Positions 12,901 through 24,270 of a stretch of DNA of 64,000 nt are shown piece by piece. The first letter of the stretch is position 1. Each line of letters begins with the position of its first letter. Made by a program: the position numbers and the translations under genes. Source of the DNA: Rhyacichthys aspro (taxonomy: Eukaryota > Chordata > Actinopteri > Gobiiformes > Rhyacichthyidae); assembly GCA_036850595.1 (NCBI GenBank), contig CM072159.1:29060280-29124279 (forward strand). Direction: 5' to 3'. The notes under the pieces are model-generated. The model searched no databases. It worked only from the letters and a program-made list of their open reading frames with translations, and had not been told where the DNA came from.

Positions 12901-15900
12901 GCTTAAGTATTCTCCTGGATGAGCTGGAGGAAGTGTCTGGGGAGGAGGAGGTCTTGGATAAGTTGAAGGTGAGGGATCAATGTGTTTTTAATTATTGCTT
13001 GGAAAAAAAAAAACTCTCTGTCACTGTGTTTTTGTTTTTTTGGCCTTTTCCCCTTTATTTAAAAGCAGATAGAGGAATATGACCCGAGCTGGAATCAAAC
13101 CCGGGTCGCCTGAGTATGTGGTATGTGATCTACCAGGTGAGACAACGAGTCACCTTCTTTATAACTAACTTTATACTTACTCTTTTGAATTTTGATTCCT
13201 CCAGTATCTATTTTATGGACTTATTCCAACTCTTTTATTCATTTGAAGTGTAGCTTTTTCTACACATAAATCTCTCCGTTTAAATGGCACTTTTCTACTT
13301 TTCAATGTTGGCACTTTACATCAAGCATCTATTCACTCATTCGCTCTCACAAACACACACTCATTCATACATAGACTCTCTATAAGCTGCCCTACTAACA
13401 TACTCACTGTGTTATAATGTTATACTTAAAGAGGGTCTTTTCAGTTAAATTTATTCCATATGCATTGGTTTAGATTTTTCTATCTCACATTTCTCTTTTT
13501 CTTTTTAATTATTACAGACACACACTCGGGCTGGTTTTGAACATGTCCTGAAGAGCACTGCTGGAAACACGTTGGCACAATGACAAAGCTGCGAGGTCAA
13601 TTGTTGCTCTGTTTTTAAAGACTTCATTTTCAGAGACTTACAGTGGAACAGTGAGTGTGAAGTGATGGTGCCACGGTGTGTACTCCAAAAATGGAAGAGC
13701 ACAGACAGTTACTCTTGTGCAGCGGTAAATACTCACTGTAAAATATATTTTTTATCTGCTGCTGCTGAGTATCTGGTGCACCATACTGTATTGGAGCTTC
13801 TTATTCCTGGGATTGTGATGGAGGCAAGTGGATGTAAAGACTTTGCAGTCTGACTTTTTAAGGAAAATGACAGTTTCCCATTGCCATCTAGTGGTAATCC
13901 TGCAGCTTAGCACTTAAGACCCCTGATTAAGTGCAATTATGTGACTTAAAATCTGTGCACAATGTAAGAAAGGAATGAGAAACAGGCCCTGTTATTTTAC
14001 ACAATGCAAAAGTGTTATTCATTGCTTATAATGGCTCTAAGTGGTTTTACTGACACAGACATATCTTAGTTAAAAAACTGCTAATGCATTCACCCACCTG
14101 AATGTAAGAACAAAGTGTCCTTGCTTTTAAATTTTCCTAAACCTCAAAAACCTCATGTAATAGTTTGAGAACAGTAACAAAATGGCTATGTGTGACTATG
14201 CTGTGATTATGTGATTTTCAAAGTTCTCAGGAGTGTCTGGTTTGGCTTTAATGATTCAGCCGTTTGTCTTTGTTTGATTTGATTTGGACGGATGATGGTA
14301 ATTTTAACAATCAAGTCAAGTCAAGTTAATTCTGTTAAAAGTAAGGGCTGAGTAAACATGTACAAATTATATTTTAAGGTACATTATTCAAAGCAACACT
14401 GTGTAACTTTTCAGGCTGCAGTACAATACTAAAGGAAACAAAACTCTCATACATGGGATAGCTAACTTGTCATCATTTTCCAATAAGCACCCCAGATATT
14501 ATAGAGATTTGCACTGATATTTTGGCATATTTTGGTGAGGTGTGCCAAAGTGGAATATCTTTGAGAGCAGGTGCACATTGTCTTTAAAAAAAAAAAGGGG
14601 ATTAGTCTCATATTCGATATCAAGAAATCATTGATTGAAATGATCTCCAGACTCCATATTATGGTTCTGACTTTGATTATTCGTTGAGTTTTTTCCCTGA
14701 CACCAAAGACTACCTGTACACACCTGTACCTGTCCACTTCCAGATGCACAAGCTCCAGACTGTATGAGTGCAAAGAGAAATCTATTACAGACAATATAGC
14801 AGCTGTATAAACATATCCAGCTCAACCAACATACTTCCCAGAATGCCACTTTGTCAGTATAGGACAAAACATGATTCAGAAGATTCATCATTATTGCATT
14901 GTAGCTTGTCATAAATGTATCCACTGGTATGAGACTCACACTTTAGGCTCCATGTATTAATATTTTTAGCCATATTTATGTATATTTTCCTCAATTTAAA
15001 CTATTAATTATCACACAACACAATACATGTTCCTATTATCGTCATTTTGTTCGGTCTCACCATCTCTTTGAAGGCGTTCTCGATGGCTCCTGTCACCAGA
15101 CTCTCGTGCAGGACCTTCTTCTCTGTGAAGAAGCGCGGTGGAGGCGGGGTGCTGGAGGGGGACCCCGGTGCGCCTGCTGCCCCCGAGAGAGGCCGCCCGG
15201 GTCAGCGTGGGCCGGTGGGGTCCTGGGGTGTTTCCTTGGAGGTAGGGGTTGTTGTCGGGCTCCTCTCCGAGCACAGTGGGCGGAGGGGAGGCTACATTGC
15301 GGAGGATCTCGATGACGGCCTGGAGCTGGCAGGCGATGTGGTGCTGCAGCAGGCGAGACGCTACCACGGCCGCCCCCGAACCGGCGTGACCGTCAAACAA
15401 GGCCCAGTAGTGGTACACCAGACCCTCATTGTCCTGCACGCGGATGGACAACACTTTCATAAGAGCTGGTACACAGCATTAAACTCTCATTAGTACTTGT
15501 ACGGTGAACAAAATGGGGCACATCAGTAGCCCATTAGCGGTCATGTGTTTCTGATGACACAATAAAACCAGATAGAGGGCCACAGCTAAACAAAGGCTAG
15601 ACAGAGATAGAGGAAATTGATTTTAAGAGAAAGATACAAACAGAAAATCAATGCATATATTGGATCTGATTCTTACTTAATGAAGAAAAGTGATTCTTTA
15701 ACTGAGCTAAAGGATTTCCTACTTTTGAGCCAGTATATATCTTTTTTCTGATCTTGTACTCCAGACGTCCTTCTACTCTACACAACAAATAAAAGCCCAC
15801 AAAATGATACATTCACTCTGTTTGTTGGTTTCTCGGTTTCATCAGTCGGAGCAACCCTGAAATGAAGTAAAACTTTGCATCACAGTGTCTCCAGGAAGTG

Positions 15901-18900
15901 ATGTCAAGGTCAAAATATCTAGTGTGTATCACCACATTAGCATAATACTCTTTGTCCTGGTAATAAAACCCACTGAAAGGAGCCATTACTTTCTTTTCCT
16001 GTTCGTACAACTGGCCGGAGAGATGTTTAAAGCGAAATCTCCATCAGATGTATTTCCACTGTCTTTGTTATTAGACCACAGCAGGATGCCATAGCTGCAA
16101 ATCCACCTCTAATTGGAGAAAAAAAAGCCCACAAACTACACACCCCACCATCAGGTAAACATTTAGCATCTCACACACAGTTCTCAGAATCATTTCCTGT
16201 GTTTCCATTGAAGATCTTCTGTTAGTAACATTTTCATTCAAGCCTTACTTAGGACAAAACATTCAACAAAACCTGAGAGCCTTTGGAGTTAAGTATTACC
16301 AGATAAATATATAAACATACAAAGAATCCATTTGTCTTTGGTACATACAGTAATAATAGACCAGATGCATAGATCTATGAATGCTCTGAGCACAACACAT
16401 GATATAATTAGCCATAAATCTTTGGCTGTTTTATGGCAACATAACCTAAAGCAATGTAATTTGCTGGAAATAATTTGACATGGAAATAAAAAACAGATTA
16501 AAGTGAAAGATGAATGGTCTTAATATAACATTGTGTGAGTCATCTGTGAGAAGAGAAACCTTGGAGAAATCATGACTCATAAGACTTTAACGCTTCAGAG
16601 TTCAAAGCCCTTTACGAGAGCCCTAATGTGATCACACAGCCGCTCTGACTCCTGCGGCAGGTTATCGACACAACCACCCTGTGTTTTTACGACATATACA
16701 ATGTATTTGAAGTGAATTTTGCAAGACTTAGATGTCTCGCCTGTAATTTAAATAAAGAAGAGGGTTAAGCCGAAAAAGAACCTGATGTCATGTCTTATTT
16801 GAACATATTGCTTAGCTTTTCATCATCATTTCAAAAAATACTCTGATTTTTAACATCTGCACAAAGCTTAAAGAGAACTGCTAAAAAAAAACCATCACTG
16901 CGTTGAATTAAAGCACACTTGTTTGCCATGAGTCACTGCTTTAAACTTAGACTGTGTAGCTTTTGTGCTCACGTTGATGTAAAAGCATGTGTGTGTGTTT
17001 TATTTGTGTGTACCTCTCCCAGTTTGCTGTACTCCACGCGCAGCCCCAGGCTCTCTCCGTTGGGCAGCGAGTTGCGTCTCTTGGCGGTGGGGGTCCTGCT
17101 GGGCGTCGACGGAGGGCAGTAGCTCATTGGTCGCCTCCTGGCCACCACAACCTCGCAGCACGCCTGGTCCTCATTCAGGGCACTCTTACCAGCATTAATC
17201 ACCCTGAAAGAACAAACACATCATGCTCATAATTCAAACTGTTTACAGTCTGCTGCTTTGGAGATCGCTGTACACTGCTCACACACAGATGCAGGTAGTT
17301 TGCTTTTCCCACCAACTCACAGTCTTTGTCATGTTCTGACTGAGTAACGGAGATATAACTAATCACCTACTTGGACTTGAGTTGAGTCTTTGGCCTTATT
17401 TTCGTGACTTAACTCAAGTGTAAACCTTAATGACTTGACTCAGAGCTGCTTTTTGATGGCTCAGACTTAGACTTGAACTCGTTTATTCTCAGACACAAGG
17501 ACTTCTGACTTGACTTGGGCACTTTAACGTAGCTCTCAGCCACAACACCACACCATTGCTGTCTGTTGTTTGGGTGTTAATTCACTTGTTAACTGTCCTG
17601 AAGCAATTGCCACACGACTCAAAATGTTGTTGAATAACACTAAACTCAGTTCTTAAATGTTTAACTGAGAGTCTGAAGACAAGGCTCTGTTTGACTTCCA
17701 CCAAATCAGAACAAAAACATCTCTGTCAGTTTTGAATTATTATTGTTTTCTTCTGTCCAGCTTAGATCGAGACTCAGATAGTCAGTATACAGCTGTTTGT
17801 TTGTTTTACTGTAAGTATTAGAGTAGTGGTAGCCCTGTGTGTAAGGTAATATAGGAATTAATACAATAAAGGAATAAAGGAAGAAGACAAATGCTGCTAC
17901 AAACTCACATCGCTGCTGTTGTTGCATTTGTATAAAGCTCATATTATTTAAGTTTAGTTTAGGTTATGATATATTTTCACAAAATGCAATGTTATGCAGG
18001 GCTCTATGTTTCATGTCAAAACATAATTTAATAACCATTAAAATGAATGAAAGGCTCCATTTTTAAGGGTAAAAGGTAGAAATGGAATAATTCAACACTG
18101 ATGTATTCCTTTGTTTGTGATAAAAATGTAAAATACTATGACAGAAAACATGCCATAGATGCTGTAATCTGAACCAAGCAGAAAATAAGGGTCTGGATCA
18201 TATTTTCATTGAAAAAAGGCACCACAGTCCATTATGGTTATTTTGGTTCACGGCAGAGAGTGCAAAACATGAAAACAGAAAATAAGATGGGTTTTTGCTA
18301 GCTGCCTTAAAGGAGTAGCGTGATTTGTGGCGCTGCTGTGTTGGGAGTGTCCTGATGCATCTGTGCTGTTATTCTGGATATAGAGTCTAATGTGTTATTC
18401 AGTAGTTGGTATTGTAATGGAGAAATCACACACAAAACATGAACAACACCTGTGATACTTATGGTGTTGTCAAAATACTCTACTCTGTTTTATCTAAGAA
18501 TGAACTAAGCATATACATCTGAGACACAGGTGTTATTGAACATCTATTGTCACTGCAAAAACAAATTACAGCTAATGACATCTAAAAGTAAATGTGCAAC
18601 CCATAATTGAGATCTGGAGACAGCTTCAGTCTGACAGACATCTCTGGAGGCTGTTGTGAATGTGTGTGAGAGCACAGAAACTGGCAGGTCTATTTTTAGA
18701 CACAGACTGTGGGTTGTGTTCTGCCGGGCAGCATCTTTGTCTGGATCTCAGGCTCAGATGCTGATTAGTCCCAGTCACATAAGAAAAGAGAGATTGAGGA
18801 ATGCATAAATAAACTGTATGATGATCTGAGCCTGTGATTCACTAGGTGCCATTTAACTGTTTAATACATACACTACACAGGTTTCATTTTGAAAAGAAGA

Positions 18901-21900
18901 GGAAAAAAACCTCTTTGAAGCCCTCCTGGAGCTGTCTGTTGCACCTGTTTCCAAAGAGATGTCAACGGCTGCACGTGTTATAAATGGAGAGATGGTAAAC
19001 GTCTGTGTTCAGCTGTAATGTTTCAGACAGTGGCTTGTCAGTCAGATCTTAGACAGTCAAACCTGTACTATACAGTTCTTGTTGAATGGAGCACAGCGTA
19101 AAGCCACAGAGCTGCCATTTACTACACATGCTTTTCCACACAAGTTTTATACACTTCACCCAATTTAATTCTCTTGAGTTTCAACCTTTTGCAGTGAAGT
19201 CACAATGAATTAGTTGCTGATGTGTAAAAAGCCAAGTTTTTCAAGTTCTACCTTGATACAGGGCTACTATATTAACACCAAAACTGGGCAAGGCAAGGCA
19301 TTTTTATTTACATAGCATAAATCATACACTGGGTTATTCAAAGTGCTTTACAGAAATAAAAGAAGGACTGTCTCAGATGTGCTCAGAGTCCAAGATGGTT
19401 CATATGATATTAGCGTGTCAGAAATGTCAAAAGTTTTTTCTCTGAGCCCTTTAAGAAGCATTTACACTGCCAAAAAGAGTAAAAAAAGACCCCTAATGAG
19501 CGTACTGCAACACTTTGGTCTCCACTTAGGTACAAATAGTGTGGTCACTCCTCACTCCTCTTCACTAAAGCATTTCTTTTTCTTGTTGTGATTTAGAAAC
19601 ACAGCTTGTATGACATCACCGCTCTCCTACAAACAGTAAAAACACAAGCCTCTTCAGGGGTTTACCGGTATCAAACCATCCCATACTACCTCAACCTGTG
19701 CCGTACACTCAGAGCAAACGTCCCAGGGCAGCACATCCTCACTAGCATTACTCAGCGTAGACACCAGCCTAAAGCTCTGCCAATGCGCCCATAATGGAAG
19801 CAGAAAATGCCCAGAGTCATTAGAGCCATAAAGCACTCTGGCACAGCACATTTGCACTCGTCGATACAGAAAGCCTTTGTCCTGCTCGGTCTGATCCGCT
19901 CTCAACAGCAACGCCATAAGCAGTGTGTGTGCTTATTGTACAAGTAAACAGCTCACTTTGACTGTTAAACTGATTATTCTCAATACATTTGGTAAATGCT
20001 TTTTATCCAGTGGATTGCATAAAAGGTGCAGCTGGTGCTCTTGTGTATGTCCTCGTTTCACAATTTGCACAAAGAATGATGCCATTTTATGTCACTGGCA
20101 ATCAAATTTGTGCTTCATTTTCCACAATTAGCTTTCTTCCCATTAGGAACAAAACCCAATTTCCCCCTCCACTGTCACACATCTAATGTCCCTTTGTGTG
20201 TCTGTCCTGCTTAACAGATTTTGGGCCAGACATGGGCCCACAGGATGTGATAATTACTTGGCAGAAAACAATGGTTCAAAGCCTCGCCTCTCTTGAACTG
20301 TGAACATGAAAGAGAACAGCAGAAGTCTGCGCTCTGAGCACAGGAGATAAAAACATACATACAGGGGAAATTAGGATCGAAAGCATTGTTTTAAAGGAAG
20401 GGTAGTCATCATAATAGTATTCATTGAGAATCTACGTTTAACAAGAGACTGGGCCACATGGTTAAAAAATTAAATCTTGCGTATTTTATCTTTTTAAATT
20501 ACATTTCATTCAATGTTTCATGAGTACAATGCCAACACAAAACAATACAAGCAGCAGAACTGGCACATATGCATTACCTTCTAGTGACAACTACAGAGTT
20601 TTCGGGGCTGGTCTGACTAGTGCCCTCTTGAGCCATTTCTTACACTTATTTAGCATCAATCTGCCCTCTCTCAGTATAAAGGCAGGGTCTGGGTAAACGG
20701 TACAAAAAGGGCTTTGTTACTGGTGCATCGTGTACACTTTTAAACATAATGGAACCCACAAGTCCTAAGATTTCAATACATACAATACAACTCAAAATAG
20801 CATTGTTTGTATTTTGTTTTTGTTTTTGTTCCAATGAAGGAGCCATTATCATTATTTCCTGTTCCTACAACTGCCCAGAGAGGACAAACTGAGCAGAGAT
20901 GAAGGGAAACACAATCCTGCAAGAGGCTTTGGACACTTACGGACTTCTATGAACTAGAATGATATTTAATTTAATTTAATTTAATTTAATTGAATTGAAT
21001 TGAATTGAATTGAATTGAATTGAATTGAATTAATTAATTAATTAATAATTATTCAATTTAATTAATTTAATTTAATTTAATTTTTTATTTTATTTTATTT
21101 TATTTTATTTTATTTTATTTTATTTTATTTTATTTTATTTTATTTTATTTTATTTTATTTTATTTTATTTTATTTTATTTTATTATTTTATACAAACTTT
21201 TTTTCCCCCCTCCAGATATTTCACATGTATGCATTATCAATAGTGGCTACAGATTAAGTGTAGGTGTGCAGTAAAAGCGTATAAAATGTACAAACCGAAA
21301 TATGTGACTGTAATCACAGCACAGCAGCCTTTAATTTCACACAGACGCTGATTTGAGCCGACCTCATTATTAAAACCAATCCCAAAGTGGCTCTGGTGGC
21401 TGAATCAAATGTGTGTGTGAAATTATACAGAGACTTCTAGACACTGAGCAGGTTCTGCAAACTCAAGATGCTGTTTTGAATAATTATCATTTCACAAATT
21501 AGTCTATGGTATGAGTTTCATTTATTTAAAGTGAGGCTGCAGAGTACACTTTAAAGAAATATTGTAATTATGTTGCTAAAAATTGGTTGCATCATAGTGT
21601 AAATTAACCTAGACTTCATATATTAGTTTTACTGTGCCAAATACTGTAGGTCATATTTTTAACGAGGCAACTTATTTATTGCTTATCACATGTTCCTGAT
21701 CTCGTGCAGTGCAGCTGTAATCCAAAGCCCTGATTTTAACGTTGAAAAATAATTTCTGAAGTTTCTGATTAGGATTTTGTGTCACATCTCTGTCCTTTAA
21801 CACAATAAAACCCACTTTTGTGATCCATTTTGTGAAAAAAGATAAAGGTTGCAATTAAGGTTCCTATGTTTCTTCTTCTGCCAATGACTGGACGTAATAC

Positions 21901-23923
21901 AGACAAAGCAAGGCCATATTGAGTTGCCTTACTACTGGACATATTATATTGCACTGCACTCGAGATAGAGCTTAATGTATTTCCATTTGCCAAAATCAAA
22001 ACACAAACTGAATTTATAAGATACTGAGCCATTAACGTCTCATATTCTCTGGTATTAAAATGATTCAGCCTTTGCATCATCACAGTGGGATCTACTGCAT
22101 TATTACTGTTGATTGGACTCTCTTTGATTACCTACTAATGCTAATAACTAGAGATTGAATTTTTTATGAAGAAATAATAAGAATACCTAGTGATAGTCCA
22201 GGGGGCACAAAGCAGAGCTGGGATAGACTCCAGTCCGCACAAACCATGAGGGATAAGGAATATAAAAATCGTGAATAACCATTATGAAGCACTGCTCTTT
22301 GAAAATGCAATGTTATTAAAGCAGGACCTGCTCAACACTTGAGCCTGTGCAGCAGGAAGCCAAAGACAGTCACAAACAATGCACAGTTTAGTGCATGCCA
22401 GCAAGGTGTGGAGTCAGGTTGACTCTTTATATGTTTCTTTCTTGGTGTAGTTTCTAATAAAAGCCTCTCAGCCCTACTACAAGTCATCCATCTTTGTTCA
22501 TGAAGCTGTAGCAGTGCAGTATTTACAGCAATATATACGGCTTTTAGTAGAAATATCATTCCATACAAACAAAATCAGGCATGGGTAATTTATAATACAG
22601 AGTAAACTTCCTGTAGATGTAATTGGACACACATGCAACCAATCAGAGAAACTAATCTACTGCACATAGGAAAGTGTAACAAACAGCTAACACTATGTAG
22701 TTTAAGGGACTGTATTGTAGTGTATGCATTTCAGGATTTGTCCACAGTAATGTCTGTCTGTTGTGTTTCCTGTTCTCCTCTAAATGAGTTAGTCTGCAGT
22801 ATGTTCAGACACGATTATACCTTTAGGTAATGGACTGATGATGACAAACTGAGAGGAATCTTTGGAGCACTGGTTGTGGCTAAAGCTAATACAACTAAAA
22901 ACATAGGTCAAAACAGAGGAAGCCAGAGAGTCAGCAGTGTGGGTCCAGAGCTGATACAACAATAGCATGATGACACACTGTAGGCCATAAATAGAGCGCG
23001 GTTGTAGGCTAATACCCAGAGACTGCTGCGAGTAGGTCCATCATCCCCTGCACGTGCAAATGAGCTTGGCCTCTGTGGCTGCTGTGATCCCAGGGATAAA
23101 TGCATGTCATCCATTTCCACTCCACAAGCAACACGCACAAACATGTCATCATCAGCACCATCTCTTACAATTTATAGACATTACTGGTGCTCCCCACTCT
23201 GTACAAACGTATGCACAGTGCACACTACATCTGAACATAAGTGGAATACCATTTTGTGTATTTTTGGATAATGTTACAGAAATAAAGTGGTTATTGGTTG
23301 ACTTTTTACCAAGTCTTTGTCTTCCATTATTCATTTTAAATGGTTGTATCATCATTTCTTGCAGGCTTTTTGTCATAAAACTACATGGAAACAGTAAAAC
23401 ACAGATTGTAGGCTACATAAGGTTAGTTTGTATCTGGAGTAGCCTTTTTCTTTGTAATGCTTTGAAACTCACCAGTTCAGATCTAGATTTGTTTTTGGGC
23501 AGGTCTGATGATGCTAAAGTTGCAGCAGGAAAGAGAGGGTGTGTTTGAAAGCTGGATGTGAGGAAAAGGTGTAGGCCACAACAGGTGCTTTTAGAGACTA
23601 AACTCTGATGGCATGATAAGGACCAGGCCTAACAGGACCCACATGCATTACAGCACCATTACACCTGTCCCACAGAAGGATACTTACTCTGCGTATCCTG
23701 TGGCCCAAGGCAATCTCCTGGTCTCCTTTAGGATCAGGATGGGACGAGCTACGTGGTCCGCCGAGCACTCGATCTCATCCGGGGACAGCCCCAGGAACTC
23801 GGGTCTCATATATGGGAATTTGAGGGGCAGCTCGGACCCCGCGTTGCCTCCTCCTCCAGAGCCTCCGCTGGACATGATCCCACCCATGAAGCCGGCCACA
23901 GCAGACTTGACCCGGGTGAGCAT
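771..23923 (-). CDS. ppm1h: ppm1h, PP2C-family protein phosphatase 1H (10 exons, one frame break)
   Basis: Metal-dependent Ser/Thr phosphatase. From established knowledge, PPM1H dephosphorylates Rab8A/Rab10 at the LRRK2 site, and its N-terminal amphipathic helix targets Golgi membranes. Coding exons in transcript order: 23923-23688, 17203-17014, 15433-15061, 12085-11973, 11810-11726, 10121-10003, 6395-6332, 4569-4462, 1978-1827, 918-771. All have AG/GT borders with matching phases. The product is 528 residues (human about 514). Visible PP2C motifs: NEDQ (89-92), DGHAGSG (156-162), GDSR (301-304), RGLGD (404-408), TDGLWD (450-455) and GSGDDIS (509-515). The start is the ATG matching the conserved MLTRVKSAVA N-terminus, with A at -3. 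No other in-frame ATG occurs in the 49 open codons upstream. Exon 3 is one base too long (373 instead of 372), so the assembled frame breaks near residue 226. PPM1J is the nearest alternative, but the N-terminus and exon 3 favour PPM1H. Confidence 0.94.
919..1826 (-). other. ppm1h intron 9
   Basis: No coding signal. From about 1395 to 1775 the sequence is rich in degenerate ggtcttgact / gatctc phrases, the look of a dispersed teleost repeat that recurs near 32370-32830 on this window. Confidence 0.6.
1827..1978 (-). CDS. ppm1h: ppm1h exon 9 (residues 430-479)
   Basis: 152 bp. Contains the catalytic TDGLWDVLSN motif, whose Asp (about residue 451) is a metal ligand in PP2C enzymes, followed by EVAESVTTFL and the CDPDDLH end. 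Donor is CACAG|GTGAGA. Confidence 0.95.
1979..4461 (-). other. ppm1h intron 8
   Basis: No coding signal was seen. About 2183-2500 resembles a worn hAT-like repeat. The rest is AT-rich unique sequence. Confidence 0.6.
2183..2510. mobile_element. Possible worn hAT-like repeat
   Basis: Left end cagtgattcttaactgg and gggaccca resemble a hAT terminus, and a gcccgacccac phrase near 2478 fits the other side. No clean right end or target duplication is visible. Confidence 0.3.
4462..4569 (-). CDS. ppm1h: ppm1h exon 8 (residues 394-429)
   Basis: 108 bp, phase 0 at both ends. Encodes ARVLATIGVTRGLGDHDLK and the conserved SNIYIKPFLS segment, including the PP2C RGLGD motif. Acceptor is TTTTTTCAG and donor is GAG|GTAAGA. 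Confidence 0.95.
6332..6395 (-). CDS. ppm1h: ppm1h exon 7 (residues 372-393)
   Basis: A short 64-bp exon encoding AYKTIEDEDLKFPLIFGEG and two lysines. Acceptor is AAATACAG and donor is AAG|GTACGT. It is too short for simple ORF detection and was found by phase and homology. Confidence 0.93.
8731..9401. mobile_element. MITE-like element with imperfect inverted ends
   Basis: The left end ccttaaagcaagactacagt + atgtaacttttc and the right end, reverse complemented, ctttaaaggaacactatgta + actttttt, are similar with one four-base gap. No coding sequence lies between. Target duplications were not resolved. Confidence 0.45.
10003..10121 (-). CDS. ppm1h: ppm1h exon 6 (residues 333-371)
   Basis: 119 bp. 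It encodes GFMQPHLLGNEFTHLEF and RRVQRKEVGKRMLYRDF, matching the PPM1H-specific flap-like segment. The Trp codon is split with exon 7. Donor is GATG|GTAAGT. Confidence 0.94.
11726..11810 (-). CDS. ppm1h: ppm1h exon 5 (residues 304-332)
   Basis: 85 bp. It encodes AIIIRNNEIIPMS and TPETERQRLQFL, a segment very close to human PPM1H. Donor is CTG|GTAAAA and acceptor is TTTCAAG. Confidence 0.94.
11973..12085 (-). CDS. ppm1h: ppm1h exon 4 (residues 267-303)
   Basis: 113 bp with acceptor TTCCCAG and donor CAG|GTGTGT. Encodes DAQIERER, the glycine-rich NITGGCTAL core strand and NAGDS. The Arg of GDSR is split across the junction to exon 5. Confidence 0.94.
12700..12975 (+). mobile_element. Degenerate non-LTR retrotransposon 3' end, partly duplicated
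   Basis: Phrases such as gacacgctggagggacaata, tctcggctggtctgggaaca, gaggaagtgtctggggagag and gataagaagaagaagg are the recurring 3' terminal sequence of a common fish retroposon. The ggaggaagtgtctggggag block repeats at about 12928. Confidence 0.6.
13045..13155 (-). mobile_element. tRNA-derived SINE head (minus strand)
   Basis: On the minus strand a tRNA-like ctggtagatcac and a B-box-like gggtttgattcc (13102-13091) are spaced as in a tRNA-derived SINE. A poly-pyrimidine stretch adjoins it. Confidence 0.55.
15061..15433 (-). CDS. ppm1h: ppm1h exon 3 with +1 frame break
   Basis: Encodes the metal-binding DGHAGSG motif (residues 156-162), the helix with ASRLLQHHI, GEEPDNNP and LTRAASL. The family-like continuation (GAPGSP, FFTEKKVLHESLVTGAIENA, FKEM) then resumes in the next frame. 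The switch lies at a five-base C run on the plus strand, 15180-15184. The exon is 373 bp where phase-0 entry and exit require 372. Acceptor CGTGCAG and donor ATG|GTGAGA are intact. Read as assembled and spliced to exon 4, a TGA occurs five codons past the junction. The cause is either a one-base assembly insertion or a real frameshift allele. Confidence 0.92.
15434..17013 (-). other. ppm1h intron 2
   Basis: AT-rich sequence with no coding signal, no clear repeat and no regulatory motif I can defend. Confidence 0.6.
17014..17203 (-). CDS. ppm1h: ppm1h exon 2 (residues 79-142)
   Basis: 190 bp with acceptor TTTCAG and donor GAGAG|GTACAC. It begins VINAGKS and carries the first catalytic-core motif NEDQA, then a variable Pro/Arg-rich loop and the conserved RRNSLPNGE. 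It enters in phase 2 and leaves in phase 0. Confidence 0.94.
17204..23687 (-). other. ppm1h intron 1
   Basis: A 6.5 kb first intron. It holds an acttgact-rich degenerate repeat (17345-17530), a dispersed repeat fragment (about 19286-19370), the AT pentamer array (20964-21190) and a short retroposon tail-like fragment (about 22205-22262). The open frame at 23054-23548 starts at GTG, has no recognisable domain and is judged chance. Confidence 0.6.
20964..21190. repeat. AT pentanucleotide array with unit switching
   Basis: Successive runs of tttaa, ttgaa (attga), ttaa and tttta units, about 225 bp in total, inside ppm1h intron 1. The tttta run alone is about 20 copies. Confidence 0.95.
23688..23923 (-). 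CDS. ppm1h: ppm1h exon 1 (start codon, residues 1-78)
   Basis: Encodes the initiator ATG at 23923-23921, the amphipathic N-terminus, a Gly/Ser-rich stretch at about residues 19-30, and the conserved segment ending in LPWATGYA. The donor is AGA|GTAAGT, which splits the following Glu codon (phase 2). It lies inside the CpG-rich region. Confidence 0.95.
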
Positions 23924-24270
23924 ATTGGTGGTGCGCCGCGGCGGGGTCTCCGTGGGCCGATGTGCGGCGCCGCGGCTGCCTTTCCCCGGATTGCCCCCCA
24001 GCTCGGCCGCGCAGGACGACGACACGAACAAGAGGCTCGACGGAGGAGAAGAGGCGGCGGCGGAGGACACCTCAGAAGGTTAGCGCCTCATTCATTCAGC
24101 GCTGACACGGAGCAGGCCCGGGATGGACGGGATGGACGGGACGGGGGCGCAGAACCAGGATGCTTTGGTCAAGAAGCTGCACATCTCCATTCACAGTCAT
24201 TGATAAGAGCCCTGGCTTTGTCAACGCGGAAATACACGCGATTAACTGGTCACGTGACGCACGGGCGGAT
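23700..24270. promoter_or_regulatory. CpG-rich promoter region of ppm1h
   Basis: GC-rich and CpG-dense in an otherwise AT-rich window, for example gcgccgcggc, ggcggcggcggagg and the gacgggatggacgggacggg stretch near 24126. It covers exon 1 and about 350 bp upstream of the start codon, the usual position of a vertebrate CpG-island promoter. No TATA box is seen. The transcription start is not resolvable from sequence. Confidence 0.75.
24249..24258. promoter_or_regulatory. GTCACGTGAC palindrome (CLEAR / USF-type E-box)
   Basis: A perfect ten-base palindrome about 326 bp upstream of the ppm1h start codon, at the edge of the CpG-rich region. The sequence is identical to the published CLEAR consensus bound by TFEB/TFE3/MITF and is also a high-affinity USF/MYC-type E-box. 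Binding is inferred only. Confidence 0.5.

Larger units (their letters stand above)
10122..15060 (-). other. ppm1h introns 5, 4 and 3 (around exons 5 and 4)
   Basis: No further exons are needed by phase and none were seen. Contains a non-LTR retrotransposon-like fragment (12700-12975), a SINE-like segment (13045-13155) and a lone MITE-terminus-like motif near 14390. Confidence 0.6.

Noticed and set aside
15047..15493. Plus-strand 148-codon frame opposite ppm1h exon 3
   Set aside because: Antisense shadow of the GC-rich exon.
23054..23548. 164-codon plus-strand open frame in ppm1h intron 1
   Set aside because: It begins at GTG, has low-complexity hydrophobic composition, no recognised domain and no supporting splice or promoter signal.
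23684..24070. N-terminal extension of PPM1H upstream of MLTRVKS
   Set aside because: The upstream open stretch has no ATG, is a by-product of GC-rich DNA, and the known PPM1H start is MLTRVKS.
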